Assembly: GCF_009696275.1 (NCBI RefSeq)
Contig: NZ_VUMI01000031.1
Coordinates: 1 to 64,000, forward strand
Direction: 5' to 3'
Length of the DNA: 64,000 bases
Source: Eisenbergiella porci
Lineage (GTDB): Bacteria > Bacillota > Clostridia > Lachnospirales > Lachnospiraceae
Both the position numbers and the translations under genes were made by a program. Below the pieces are notes generated by a model. It worked only from the letters and a program-made list of their open reading frames with translations. It was not told the origin of the DNA and did no database searches. Positions 24,424 through 32,800 of this stretch are shown here, piece by piece; position 1 is the stretch's first letter, and the number at the start of each line of letters is the position of its first letter.

Positions 24424-25884
24424 TCATCCTTTCGCCTGATGGTGCATCCCTGTATGGGCGCTCTCCGTCCGTTGCTTTTCCGCTTTTCTTTCCGCCTTTT
24501 TCTCTTCTTTTTCCTGCTTCTTTTCCATTTCCGCTGACCAAAGCTCCTCCGCCACCGGCTGCCACTCCTTTGCATAGGCCTCGCATTTTCCGCACAGATG
24601 GGCAGCGCTTTCCGGGCATTGCAAATCTGTGGATTTCGCGCCGGTCCTTGCTATCATTTCCTGCAGCTTTTCCGGATTTTCCAGCATCGGGCAGGGACGA
24701 AGCAGGTTATCGTTAAAGGGCTGTCCCTCTCTGTATGCCATAAACAACGGCTGCTTTAAGGCATCCAGCAGGGATACCTCCCTGATATTCGCGCCTGAAT
24801 AATGGATGAAAACGCAAGGCTCCACATCGCCGTTGGGATTGATATGGCAGTAATTCCTGCCGCCGGCAATACAGCCGCCCACAAACTGTCCGTCATTCTG
24901 GAAGTCAAAGGCAAACAGCTGCTTTCCGCCCTCCATGGCACGGATCTCACGGACCCTGTGGAACATATAAGTGCGCTGTTCCATCGTAGGCATCAGCTCC
25001 GGCGCCGCATCGTTGCCTACGGGCATATAATGGAAATACCAGGCATAACGGCAGCCCTTTTCAATAATCATATCCAGGAATTCGTCGCTTGTCACCGCCT
25101 CCACATTATTTCTGGTATAGCAGATGGAGGTGCCGAAAATCAGGCCGTGCGCCTTCAGACGGTCCATGGCTTCCATAACCCTGTCAAAGCAACCGTCCCC
25201 TCTTCTGCCGTCGTTGGCGTTTTCAAAGCCCTCCAGGCTGATGGAAAGGGACAGATTCCCCACTCTCCTCATCTCCTCGCAGAAGGCGTCATCCACCAGC
25301 GTACCATTGGTAAATGCATGAAATTCACAGTCATTATGCTTCTCGCACAGCTTAATGATATCATCCTTGCGCACCAAAGGCTCGCCGCCGGTGTACATAT
25401 ACAGATAGACGCCCAGCTCCTTGCCCTGGGTAATGATGCTGTCCAGCTCATCATAGCTTAAATTCAGCCTGTTTCCGTATTCCGCCGCCCAGCAGCCGGT
25501 ACAGTGCAGGTTACAGGCACTGGTGGGATCCACAAGAAGCAGCCAGGGGATGTTGCAGTTATGTTTTTTTCTCATCTGGTTAATTCTCTTGGTTCCATAG
25601 AAAAAGGCTTCAAAGCCAAGGTCCAATGCCGTCATTTTAACAACATGGGGATCAATCTCCTTCAGGATGCGGTCCGCATACTGCATCCACTTTCCCTCCG
25701 AATCCCTGACCAGCTCCCTCGCCCTGTCATAGTCCTCTTTTTCGAATTTATCTCCGCCCATGAAATTCTCGGCCAAATCAATCAGCTGTAAAAAGCTCTT
25801 TTCCCTGTCCTTTTTAACATGTTTTAAAGCGCCGTCAATGGCGATACTGAATGCCTTCCGTTCTGCTGCATGTGCTAATTCCAT
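24424..25884 (-). CDS. Radical SAM enzyme with SPASM-like C-terminus
   Basis: 486-aa radical SAM protein. An unusual ~115-residue helical N-terminal domain precedes the barrel. The [4Fe-4S] motif is CNLHCTGC (CX3CX2C) near residue 125, followed by the SAM-binding GGEPLVRKDD. More cysteines downstream (CIAGGRNYCHINPNGDVEPC, then CPMLENP and CPESAAHLCGKC) suggest auxiliary clusters as in SPASM proteins. The C-terminal tail is Lys/Glu rich. The start at 25884 has GGAGG 8 nt upstream. Co-operonic with a lipid-flippase-like gene; the substrate is unknown. Confidence 0.88.
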   Translation of the reverse strand: MELAHAAERKAFSIAIDGALKHVKKDREKSFLQLIDLAENFMGGDKFEKEDYDRARELVRDSEGKWMQYADRILKEIDPHVVKMTALDLGFEAFFYGTKRINQMRKKHNCNIPWLLLVDPTSACNLHCTGCWAAEYGNRLNLSYDELDSIITQGKELGVYLYMYTGGEPLVRKDDIIKLCEKHNDCEFHAFTNGTLVDDAFCEEMRRVGNLSLSISLEGFENANDGRRGDGCFDRVMEAMDRLKAHGLIFGTSICYTRNNVEAVTSDEFLDMIIEKGCRYAWYFHYMPVGNDAAPELMPTMEQRTYMFHRVREIRAMEGGKQLFAFDFQNDGQFVGGCIAGGRNYCHINPNGDVEPCVFIHYSGANIREVSLLDALKQPLFMAYREGQPFNDNLLRPCPMLENPEKLQEMIARTGAKSTDLQCPESAAHLCGKCEAYAKEWQPVAEELWSAEMEKKQEKEEKKAERKAEKQRTESAHTGMHHQAKG

Positions 25885-25950
25885 AATAAAATCCTCCATT
25901 CTGCGGCTTAGTCCAACGTATCTTTCGCAGGCTGCCAACTAATTAATTTT

Positions 25951-25979
25951 ATTTTATCCGCAGGTCTTTTGCCTGTCAT
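25951..25979 (-). promoter_or_regulatory. Promoter of the radical SAM-flippase operon
   Basis: On the minus strand ATGACA (25974-25979), 17 nt, TAAAAT (25951-25956). Confidence 0.6.
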
Positions 25980-25980
25980 T

Positions 25981-26043
25981 GGACACTTAATTCCCTGTGT
26001 CCTTATTTGGGACAAATAAAAAAATTGTCCAATTTTTGGACAA
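25981..26043. promoter_or_regulatory. GGACA/TGTCC palindrome array between divergent promoters
   Basis: Five half-sites in 63 bp: GGACAC (25981), GTGTCC (25997), GGGACAA (26009), and the perfect palindrome TTGTCCAATTTTTGGACAA (26025-26043). The array lies exactly between the two divergent -35 boxes, so one regulator could control the radical SAM enzyme and its homologue together. Which regulator is not shown; the TetR-type protein at 22786 is one candidate. Confidence 0.6.
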
Positions 26044-26065
26044 CCTGCCAAAAACGTCCCTTTTC

Positions 26066-26094
26066 ATGACAAAGACGTACAAGTATGATACAAT
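26066..26094 (+). promoter_or_regulatory. Promoter of the cluster-less radical SAM homologue
   Basis: ATGACA (26066-26071), 17 nt, TACAAT (26089-26094). The -35 box is identical to that of the divergent promoter. Confidence 0.6.
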
Positions 26095-26134
26095 TAGTCG
26101 GGAGAAGCTATTCTGCCGAAAAAACGATTAGGAA

Positions 26135-27163
26135 GTGATACCACTGAAACCGGAAAAAATTACGCGATTTATGATAGAGGCTGCCGTAGACCGGGGAATC
26201 CGGGAAATGCAGGAGGATCCTAAGCGCAGCGTACGCAAGCTTGCCGATCTGGGAAGGCAGTTCTCCAGAGGACGGTTCCAGAAGAATTTTTTTGACCTGT
26301 CCCAGACCCTGCTTCAGGATGACAACAGCCCCTACTATACCATCCTCTCCCGTCTCACCCGGGAGACCAACCATGAAACTTTAAAAAAATTTGGGGTAAA
26401 TATCGGTTATACCAGCTGGACCTACGGCGCCAGCCTGATCCGTTCCTATGAAAAGGAGCACGGCTATGACGTTCCATGGACGGTTTTCATGCATTATCTC
26501 CCGGACGGCCCGCTCGGTCTGAAACAGATCGGGGGACTGATAGATGAGGGGCGTTCTATCGGCATCTATACCTATTTTATTTATCTGGAGGAAATGCCGG
26601 AGGACTGGACGGAACTGACGGAACTGTTCCATAGCTTTGACAACAGCGCCTTCCTGCTGCTTCTGCCCGACAGGGAACTGGAGGACGGGGATGTTGATTT
26701 GCTTTCAGGATGCCGCAATCTGCTGGTTTCCGCGGAAATCGCCTCCTGTTACCGTGAAAATATCCGCCTGTTAAAGCAGCGCGGCTGTATCGTAGCCAAC
26801 CATTACTACTATTACACCAACGATCCGGAGGAAATTACCCGGCAGGTGAAGGACTGTGAATCGCCTCTTCTGTTTTTTATTGCCAGAGACGACTGCATGC
26901 CGGAGGATCGCAGACGGGTGGCGGATGCGGTTTATGACATACGCTATCATCCCGAATTCCCTGTTTTCCCCGTGGAGCTGCACTCGGATTTCAGACGGGT
27001 GGATCAGATCATCTCCGGACGGACCTGCTTGCTTGAGGTGGAGGCAAACGGAAAGGTTTCCCTGCCGGACGGAAGTTTTCTTTCCGCACTGGATCCGGAT
27101 ATGACGCTTGCAGGCCTTCTCAGGAAAATTTCCGGACAGACCGTCTGCGGAGAATATGCCTGA
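26135..27163 (+). CDS. Radical-SAM-like protein lacking the cluster cysteines
   Basis: 342-aa protein related to the N-terminal two-thirds of the divergently encoded radical SAM enzyme. It has the same helical N-terminal domain (IEAAVDRGIREMQ, KKFGVNIGYTSWTYGASLIR), then DVPWTVFMHYLPDGPLG where the enzyme has IPWLLLVDPTSACNLHC. No CX3CX2C motif remains, so it cannot bind the SAM cluster. The reading frame is intact, and a promoter and terminator are present, so it looks like a maintained non-catalytic partner rather than debris. The start is uncertain: GTG at 26135, or ATG twelve codons later. Confidence 0.75.
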   Translation: MIPLKPEKITRFMIEAAVDRGIREMQEDPKRSVRKLADLGRQFSRGRFQKNFFDLSQTLLQDDNSPYYTILSRLTRETNHETLKKFGVNIGYTSWTYGASLIRSYEKEHGYDVPWTVFMHYLPDGPLGLKQIGGLIDEGRSIGIYTYFIYLEEMPEDWTELTELFHSFDNSAFLLLLPDRELEDGDVDLLSGCRNLLVSAEIASCYRENIRLLKQRGCIVANHYYYYTNDPEEITRQVKDCESPLLFFIARDDCMPEDRRRVADAVYDIRYHPEFPVFPVELHSDFRRVDQIISGRTCLLEVEANGKVSLPDGSFLSALDPDMTLAGLLRKISGQTVCGEYA

Positions 27164-27179
27164 ACAGCGGCTGAAAACA

Positions 27180-27212
27180 GCCCCGCCCCAGGGTATCCTG
27201 GGGCGGGGCTTA
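27180..27212. terminator. Strong bidirectional terminator
   Basis: GCCCCGCCCCAG and CTGGGGCGGGGC form a 12-bp GC stem, with A-rich and T-rich flanks, between two convergent genes. Confidence 0.8.
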
Positions 27213-27251
27213 TTTTATATGCGTAACTTGTTAACCAGTTACCTTTATCCT

Positions 27252-28076
27252 TTAATTAATTCCGGTAATGGCAAATCCGCTGTCCCGCCCTTCATCCTTC
27301 TGGAAAATAATGTTAGGGCGGCCTTCCTCAGCTCCCAGCACATATTTTCCGCCGGAAAGCTCCTTTACTTCAAAAAGATTAGTGGAAAGCACGGCCTTCA
27401 CCCGTTCGTCCGACAATACCTCCGATACAGGAAGCTTCAGAAGATCTCCTCCGTTTTCAATCGTCTGATCCTCATCTCCCAGATTCACATAAAGAGGATA
27501 TCCGGCCAGAGAGGAAAGGGAATTGATATCCCTGTATTTACAGGCAAACAGGATATCCGCTGCAAAAGCCAGCGCTTCCCGATCCGCTGCAGGCTTCATG
27601 GCACAGTCCTTTATGCCGGAAGCAACGCCGTCCTCGCAGGTGACCGTCACCGCCTGCCCAAGAAGGATGCCGTCACTGGTTTCCACCACATCTTCTGTTT
27701 CGGGAAGGCTTACCGCATACATCATCCCTTCCGCCGTATCAATAACCAGGCTGTTCATGGCCGCATCCACAACAATTCCGTCATAGGTTCCGGATACTGC
27801 CATGGGGATTTCCTCCGATGCCATATCAAAGGTCCCGCTTTCCTCTGTGCTTCCTGTCTCTTGTGTACTTCCTGTTTTCTCAGTGCCTTCCTGCGCAGAT
27901 CCTGTCTGCGTCGCTTCGGCACCCGCCGTTTCCGGCGCTGCCGCCGCTTCCTCCGCAGGCTGCGTCACAGTCTCCGTCTTTTTCCCGCAGGCCGTAAAAA
28001 CAAGGCCGGATATCATGAGCGCCGCAAGCAGAAATGCACCTGCCGCCTTTCTCTTTGCCAAACTGATTTTTTTCAT
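27252..28076 (-). CDS. Lipoprotein of unknown function
   Basis: 274-aa exported lipoprotein. The signal region AGAFLLAALMISGLVFTAC ends in a lipobox Cys. A Glu/Thr/Ala/Ser-rich linker of about 60 residues follows, then a globular domain (SGTYDGIVVDAAMNSLVIDT and on to GRPNIIFQKDEGRDSGFAI). The start at 28076 has GGGAG 6 nt before the ATG. I do not recognise the domain. Confidence 0.8.
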   Translation of the reverse strand: MKKISLAKRKAAGAFLLAALMISGLVFTACGKKTETVTQPAEEAAAAPETAGAEATQTGSAQEGTEKTGSTQETGSTEESGTFDMASEEIPMAVSGTYDGIVVDAAMNSLVIDTAEGMMYAVSLPETEDVVETSDGILLGQAVTVTCEDGVASGIKDCAMKPAADREALAFAADILFACKYRDINSLSSLAGYPLYVNLGDEDQTIENGGDLLKLPVSEVLSDERVKAVLSTNLFEVKELSGGKYVLGAEEGRPNIIFQKDEGRDSGFAITGIN

Positions 28077-28165
28077 ATATACTCCCATCCGCACATCATG
28101 CGTGCTTTTAAAACAGAGGACGGCAACTGTCCCTTATTCCGTTCCGTTACAGTTACCGGGACCGC

Positions 28166-28924
28166 TCATTCCTCTTTCAGGAACAGGCCCACCGGGCAAT
28201 GGTCGGAACCCATTACGTCCTTATAGATCACCGCATCCTCCAGCCTTTCCTTTAACTGAGAGGATACCAGGAAATAGTCAATGCGCCATCCGGCGTTCTT
28301 CTCTCTCGCATGGAAACGGTAGGACCACCAGGAATAGGCACCCTCAGCCTCCGGGTAAAAATACCGGAAGGTATCAATAAAGCCGTTTTCCAGCAGCACG
28401 GAAAACTTCTCCCTCTCCTCGTCCGAAAAGCCCGCGTTTTTCCTGTTGGTCTTCGGGTTCTTCAGATCGATTTCCTTATGGGCCACATTCAAATCTCCGC
28501 AGAATATCACCGGTTTACTTTCTTCCAGCTTCTTCAGATATTTCAGGAATTCTTCTTCCCAGGTCATACGGTAGGGCAGCCTTGCCAACTCTTCCTGGGA
28601 ATTGGGCGTATACACGGTAACCATATAAAAATCAGGGAATTCCAGGGTAATCACCCTGCCCTCCTGATCATGCTCCTCTATCCCGATTCCATAGGAAACG
28701 GAAAGCGGCTCTTTTTTTGTGAAGACAGCTGTCCCGGAATAGCCCTTCTTTACCGCATAATTCCAGTACTGATGATAGCCCGGCAGCTCCAAGGAGATCT
28801 GTCCTTCCTGAAGCTTGCTCTCCTGGATACAGAAAATATCTGCGTCCGCTTCCTCAAAAAATTCCATAAAGCCCTTGCCCATACAGGCTCTCAGGCCATT
28901 TACATTCCATGATATCAGCTTCAT
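28166..28924 (-). CDS. xth: Exodeoxyribonuclease III (AP endonuclease)
   Basis: 252-aa Xth/ExoA enzyme of base-excision repair; cleaves at abasic sites and removes 3' blocking groups. Metal and catalytic motifs are intact: SWNVNGLRA at the N-terminus, [13 protein letters not shown], and the C-terminal SDHCPVGL. The length is typical. It appears monocistronic. Confidence 0.96.
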   Translation of the reverse strand: MKLISWNVNGLRACMGKGFMEFFEEADADIFCIQESKLQEGQISLELPGYHQYWNYAVKKGYSGTAVFTKKEPLSVSYGIGIEEHDQEGRVITLEFPDFYMVTVYTPNSQEELARLPYRMTWEEEFLKYLKKLEESKPVIFCGDLNVAHKEIDLKNPKTNRKNAGFSDEEREKFSVLLENGFIDTFRYFYPEAEGAYSWWSYRFHAREKNAGWRIDYFLVSSQLKERLEDAVIYKDVMGSDHCPVGLFLKEE

Positions 28925-28966
28925 ATTATTCTCCTCGGCTTCCTGATTCCGTTTCCGGCAGGCGCA

Positions 28967-30307
28967 CTAAAAATGCAGCAGCCTGGTCGCAATCTGGAAA
29001 TAAATGATCAATGACAGCGCATCCACAATTGTTGTAATAAAAGGGCTTGCCATAACGGCCGGGTCAAAGCCCACCTTTTTGGCAAACATGGGAAGCGTAC
29101 AGCCCACAATCTTTGCTACAAATACAGCTACGATGAGGGTCAGGCAGATAACAAGGGCGACCATGACTCCCACCCTGTCAAAAAGCATCAGCTTTACAAA
29201 ATTGGCCGCCGACAAAGTCGCGCCGCACAGCAGGGACACCCTGGCTTCCTTCCAGATAACCCCGGGCAGATCCGCAAACTGTATTTCATCCAGGGAAATA
29301 CCACGGATGATGGATACGCTTGCCTGGCTTCCTGCATTTCCGCCCGTATCCATCAGCATGGGGATAAAAGTGGAAAGCACCATACAGGCGCTGAGTGCCG
29401 TCTCATAGCCGGCGATGATACGCCCGGTAAAGGTGGCGGACACCATCAGCATAAGCAGCCAGGGAATCCTTTTTTTCCAGGTTTCCAGCACGCCTGTCTT
29501 CATATATGGTTTGTCACTGGGCACGATAGCCGCCATCTTCTCGATATCCTCCGTCGCTTCTTCCTGGAGGATATCCACGATATCGTCTACCGTAATAATG
29601 CCCACCAGCCTGTTTTCATTATCCACGACAGGCATGGCCGTAAAATCGTATTTCTGGAACTGTCTGGCAACCTCCTCCTGGTCCATCAGGGTATTGATGG
29701 AGATTACGTTTTCATGCATGATATCCGCAATGATTTCATCCGGCTGGCTCAGCAGCAGGTAGCGCAGAGCCACCGTTCCCACCAGCTTTCTTCTGCTATC
29801 CAGCACATAACAGATATTTATAGTCTCACTGTCCACGCCGATTTTCCGGATCCTGGCTATGGCTTCGTCCACAGTCAGATTTTCCTTAAGATCCACATAT
29901 TCCACCGTCATTATGCTTCCGGCAGAATCCTCAGGATATCGGAGAAGGTGATTGATATCCCTCCGTGTCTCCGGGCTGGCGTTTGCCAGGATTTTCTTTA
30001 CTACATTGGCCGGCATCTCTTCCATAAGATCGGCCGCATCATCCGCCATCAGGTTATCCACGATTCCCGCGGCATCCCTTTCTGACAGGGAGGTGATGAT
30101 AAACTGCTGATTGTCCACATCCATATAGGAAAAGACATCAGCCGCCAGATCCTTGGGCAGAATACGGAAAACTTTCAGCATATCCTGCTCTTCCAGCTCC
30201 TCCAGCAGGACTGCGATATCAGCGTCGTTCAGCTCTGCCAGCATCTGGCGGAGCCTTGTATACTGCTTGCTGTCAAGCAGCTCCCTTACTTCCTTGCTTT
30301 CTTCCAT
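28967..30307 (-). CDS. mgtE: Magnesium transporter MgtE
   Basis: 446-aa Mg2+ channel/transporter of the cytoplasmic membrane. An N-terminal superhelical domain (RQMLAELNDADIAVLLEELE) is followed by two CBS domains (VEYVDLKENLTVDEAIARI; FTAMPVVDNENRLVGIITVD), a linker helix and five membrane helices including the pore region MDTGGNAGSQASVSIIRG. All parts are present. The GGAAGGAG site lies within a longer upstream reading frame that overlaps the start, so expression may be coupled to its translation. The leader is about 270 nt. Confidence 0.96.
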   Translation of the reverse strand: MEESKEVRELLDSKQYTRLRQMLAELNDADIAVLLEELEEQDMLKVFRILPKDLAADVFSYMDVDNQQFIITSLSERDAAGIVDNLMADDAADLMEEMPANVVKKILANASPETRRDINHLLRYPEDSAGSIMTVEYVDLKENLTVDEAIARIRKIGVDSETINICYVLDSRRKLVGTVALRYLLLSQPDEIIADIMHENVISINTLMDQEEVARQFQKYDFTAMPVVDNENRLVGIITVDDIVDILQEEATEDIEKMAAIVPSDKPYMKTGVLETWKKRIPWLLMLMVSATFTGRIIAGYETALSACMVLSTFIPMLMDTGGNAGSQASVSIIRGISLDEIQFADLPGVIWKEARVSLLCGATLSAANFVKLMLFDRVGVMVALVICLTLIVAVFVAKIVGCTLPMFAKKVGFDPAVMASPFITTIVDALSLIIYFQIATRLLHF

Positions 30308-30482
30308 GACAATCTCCTTCCGGCGGTGTCATGACAGCTTTCAGGCATGGCTTCATCCCCGGCGGGGTGCATCCGGCAGCATCCCCGGAAAGCATCACAT
30401 CCGCCTTACACGTTATTTTGTTTTGCTTCCAACTTCGCCCGGGGACAGGAACATCACCGCTGCTTGCCTTTTTGCTCTTCAT
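30273..30482 (-). CDS. Putative 69-aa leader ORF overlapping mgtE
   Basis: A small frame with a good ribosome binding site (GGAAGGTGG before ATG) starts 175 nt upstream of mgtE and overlaps it by 35 nt in another frame. The product is Lys- and Pro-rich, with VPVPG, TPPGMKP and TPPEG. PPG and PPE are known weak spots for translation without EF-P. The TPPE codons cover the mgtE ribosome binding site, so slow translation there could change mgtE initiation. No homologue is recognised; it may be a regulatory leader or a chance frame. Confidence 0.35.
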   Translation of the reverse strand: MKSKKASSGDVPVPGRSWKQNKITCKADVMLSGDAAGCTPPGMKPCLKAVMTPPEGDCHGRKQGSKGAA

Positions 30483-30581
30483 TAAAACCACCACCTTCCG
30501 GAAAATTATTTTTGTGTCCGCGCGTAAAAACGCCGGTCTGTCAGGCAATTAGTGCCTCTTTTACTTATTTAATACTTTTAC

Positions 30582-30610
30582 ACTATAACTTCCCGCTTAA
30601 TCTTTGTCAA
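30582..30610 (-). promoter_or_regulatory. Promoter of mgtE, inside the end of yigZ
   Basis: TTGACA (30605-30610), 17 nt, TATAGT (30582-30587) on the minus strand, overlapping the yigZ stop codon. It predicts a ~270-nt mgtE leader. Confidence 0.7.
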
Positions 30611-31244
30611 CAAAATAGTACCTGTCAACCACTTCCAGCTCCGCCCGCGCGCCGGTTGCCTCCGTCAGTTCCTTTATAAGCCGTTCCTCCTCCGGGGCAG
30701 GCACCACCGTTTCCAGCGCCACCCGTTCCGTATATTCCGCATTTTCCTGGGGATAGCCCTTCTGTCCCAGAAGGTACTGTATCCGGCCGATATCCGAATA
30801 ATCCGTTCCAATGCGTATCCGGCTTCCATAGCGCATCGTCGCCGTCCGGCTCGCCTCCAGCCCGGCCTTCACCGCCGCGCCATATGCCCTCACCAGCCCG
30901 CCGGTGCCCAGCAGGGTTCCTCCGAAATACCGGGTTACCACCACCGCTGCATCGCAGATGCCTTCCCCCAGCAGTACCTCCAGCATGGGACGGCCTGCCG
31001 TTCCTGAAGGTTCTCCGTCATCCGAGCATCTGGTCAGCTGCCCGCGCCGGCCGATGACAAACGCCGAGCAGTTATGGGAAGCGTCCCAGTATTTCTTTTT
31101 CATCTCTTCTATAAAGCTGACGGCTTCTTCTTCCGATTCGGTTCTGCGTACTGTGGCTATGAAGCGTGACTTCTTTTCTGTTATTTCAGCGGTGCCTCCT
31201 GTGAGAACACAGCGGTAAGGCTGAAAATTCGTTGTATTGTCCAT
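30597..31244 (-). CDS. yigZ: YigZ/IMPACT family protein
   Basis: 215-aa protein of the YigZ (UPF0029/IMPACT) family. The conserved block is KKKYWDASHNCSAFVIG followed by SDDGEPSGTAGRPMLEVL and TRYFGGTLLGTGGLVRAY. A second ferredoxin-like domain forms the C-terminus. The start at 31244 has GGAG upstream; a longer open frame before it has no site. Proposed roles include translation-linked regulation; not firmly known. Confidence 0.9.
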   Translation of the reverse strand: MDNTTNFQPYRCVLTGGTAEITEKKSRFIATVRRTESEEEAVSFIEEMKKKYWDASHNCSAFVIGRRGQLTRCSDDGEPSGTAGRPMLEVLLGEGICDAAVVVTRYFGGTLLGTGGLVRAYGAAVKAGLEASRTATMRYGSRIRIGTDYSDIGRIQYLLGQKGYPQENAEYTERVALETVVPAPEEERLIKELTEATGARAELEVVDRYYFVDKD

Positions 31245-31681
31245 GTTATTAACTCCATTTGGGATAGATGAAAATATATAATGTGTACCGCTGACAGTGT
31301 CCGGGAAGAAAGGGACGGGGGCATGCAGAGCCGGCCGAAGGCAATGCTTCCTCAAAGGAAGGGCAGCTTCAGTTGCCTAACCTCCTTACATTACAAGCGG
31401 TTTTCCACGCATATTTTATCTTACCATATTAAAGGGGAAAAGTGTATAAATTTCAGGCACGATTTAGAATGCCAGCAATCAGTGCTTTGGCGCTTTCTTC
31501 CTCCCAGGCTTTGCGAATTAACATAAAACTATATGATATGGCATCAAAAAAGCGGCCATCCTTATATAGACAGGATGACCGCTTTTTGGTTGATTTTATA
31601 CCCTTTTTATATTATACCCATTTTGATGGGTATTTTCAAGAAAAAAAACGGGAAATATAATTACGTCAGAGGTAGTGGCGT
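31245..31681. other. Intergenic with one terminator
   Basis: About 440 bp. It contains the hairpin at 31546-31587, then a possible promoter (TTGATT ... TATACC) and a short hairpin ATACCCA/TGGGTAT (31615-31634) before the small XRE gene. Confidence 0.4.
31546..31587. terminator. Bidirectional terminator
   Basis: AAAAAAGCGGCCATCCT pairs with AGGATGACCGCTTTTT around a 9-nt loop. Confidence 0.75.
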
Positions 31682-31879
31682 ATGATTAGTTATGAACCAT
31701 TTTTTGATACTATGAAAAAGAAAAATATTTCTTCCTATTGGTTAATTATGCACGGACTTTCCAAGGGAACTTACGAGTCATTGAGGAAGGGGAAGCCATG
31801 CAGTACTGTTACCATTGACAGGTTGTGTACGTTGATGGACTGTGATGTGCCGGATATAATAACTTTTAAGAAAGATTGA
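31682..31879 (+). CDS. Small Cro/C1-type DNA-binding protein
   Basis: 65-aa protein that is almost only a helix-turn-helix: FDTMKKKNISSYWLIMHGLS, then GTYESLRKGKPCSTVTIDRL and a short tail (DCDVPDIITFKKD). Such solitary HTH proteins are common in Firmicutes. AGAGG precedes the ATG. Target unknown; it sits 130 bp before the TetR gene. Confidence 0.8.
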   Translation: MISYEPFFDTMKKKNISSYWLIMHGLSKGTYESLRKGKPCSTVTIDRLCTLMDCDVPDIITFKKD

Positions 31880-31934
31880 TGCGCGGTAGAACATGAAAAG
31901 TTTTGCCGCGTTTTTTATTTTTTTGAAAAATAAG

Positions 31935-31963
31935 TTGACATACATACTGCCGGTATGTATAAT
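31935..31963 (+). promoter_or_regulatory. Consensus promoter of the TetR gene
   Basis: TTGACA (31935-31940), 17 nt, TATAAT (31958-31963): a perfect sigma-A promoter. Such strength normally requires repression, which the embedded operators could supply. Confidence 0.9.
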
Positions 31964-31983
31964 CAGACATACCGATGGTATGT
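31941..31983. promoter_or_regulatory. Two TetR operators, O1 and O2
   Basis: O1 is TACATACTGCCGGTATGTA (31941-31959), filling the promoter spacer. O2 is ACATACCGATGGTATGT (31967-31983), covering the start point. They share the half-site ACATAC with centres 25 bp apart, typical of autorepression by a TetR dimer. Confidence 0.8.
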
Positions 31984-32013
31984 TTATTGTACATAGTGTG
32001 AAGGAGGGTTCTC

Positions 32014-32676
32014 ATGGCGAGGAATAAGTATCCGGAGGAAACGCGTAATCTGATTGTGGATACGGCGGCCAGGCTGTTTGTGGAGAAGGGGTATGAACGT
32101 ACTTCCATCCAGGACATTATTAATAATCTGGGCGGACTGAGCAAGGGAGCTATTTATCATCATTTTAAATCTAAGGATGAGATAATGAATGCGGTGGCCG
32201 ATAAGCTTTATGCGGGGGCTACGGAAAAAATGAATGAGATTGTCCGGCGTAAGGATCTGACGGGGCTTGAGAAGCTCCGGATGGTATTTCAGGCGTCTAT
32301 TTATTCCTCGGCGCAGGAGGAGCTGTTTGCCGCGGCCCCGGATATGCTGGATAATCCGCAGCTTCTGTCGCTGTTTATCCGGAATTCCGTGCAGCAGGAG
32401 GCTCCGGCCATGATACAGCCTATTTTAGAGGAGGGTATCGCGGATGGTTCAATTTGTACGGATTATCCGAAGGAGTTGTCTGAGGTGCTTATACTGATGG
32501 GAAATCTCTGGCTGAATCCGCTTGTTTATCATTGTGACACGTTACAGCTGATAAACAGAATGAGATTTTTCCAGCATATGCTCCGTCTCCTGGGACTGGA
32601 TATTATTGATGATGAAATGTTCATTCCTTTGGAAAAGTACGCACAGATTTATCAGGAGCATCAGGGTCGCAGATAA
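32014..32676 (+). CDS. TetR/AcrR-family transcriptional regulator
   Basis: 220-aa regulator. The HTH is YERTSIQDIINNLGGLSKGA followed by IYHHFKSKDEIMNAVADKLY (residues ~30-68); the C-terminal domain is a helical ligand-binding fold. AAGGAGGG precedes the ATG. It is preceded by a consensus promoter with two operators; a third similar site lies after the gene, ahead of a collapsed ABC transporter and an intact MFS pump. Probable role: ligand-relieved repression of efflux genes. Confidence 0.92.
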   Translation: MARNKYPEETRNLIVDTAARLFVEKGYERTSIQDIINNLGGLSKGAIYHHFKSKDEIMNAVADKLYAGATEKMNEIVRRKDLTGLEKLRMVFQASIYSSAQEELFAAAPDMLDNPQLLSLFIRNSVQQEAPAMIQPILEEGIADGSICTDYPKELSEVLILMGNLWLNPLVYHCDTLQLINRMRFFQHMLRLLGLDIIDDEMFIPLEKYAQIYQEHQGRR

Positions 32677-32762
32677 TACGGCGGCAGCCGTTCTTTGAGA
32701 ATTTGTCTTATGTTCAGAAAAATAACTGCTCTTCATGGGCAGCTTATTTTTGGCGATTATTC

Positions 32763-32779
32763 ATACCAACGGTCGGTAT
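32763..32779. promoter_or_regulatory. Candidate third operator of the TetR regulator
   Basis: ATACCAACGGTCGGTAT carries the ATACC/GGTAT half-sites of O2 with wider spacing. It lies just before the ABC remnant and MFS genes. Confidence 0.45.
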
Positions 32780-32800
32780 CAAAGTTTAAAGGAGGATTCT

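Noticed and set aside
30311-30575. M-box magnesium riboswitch before mgtE
   Set aside because: None of the conserved M-box blocks could be found; a covariance search would settle it.
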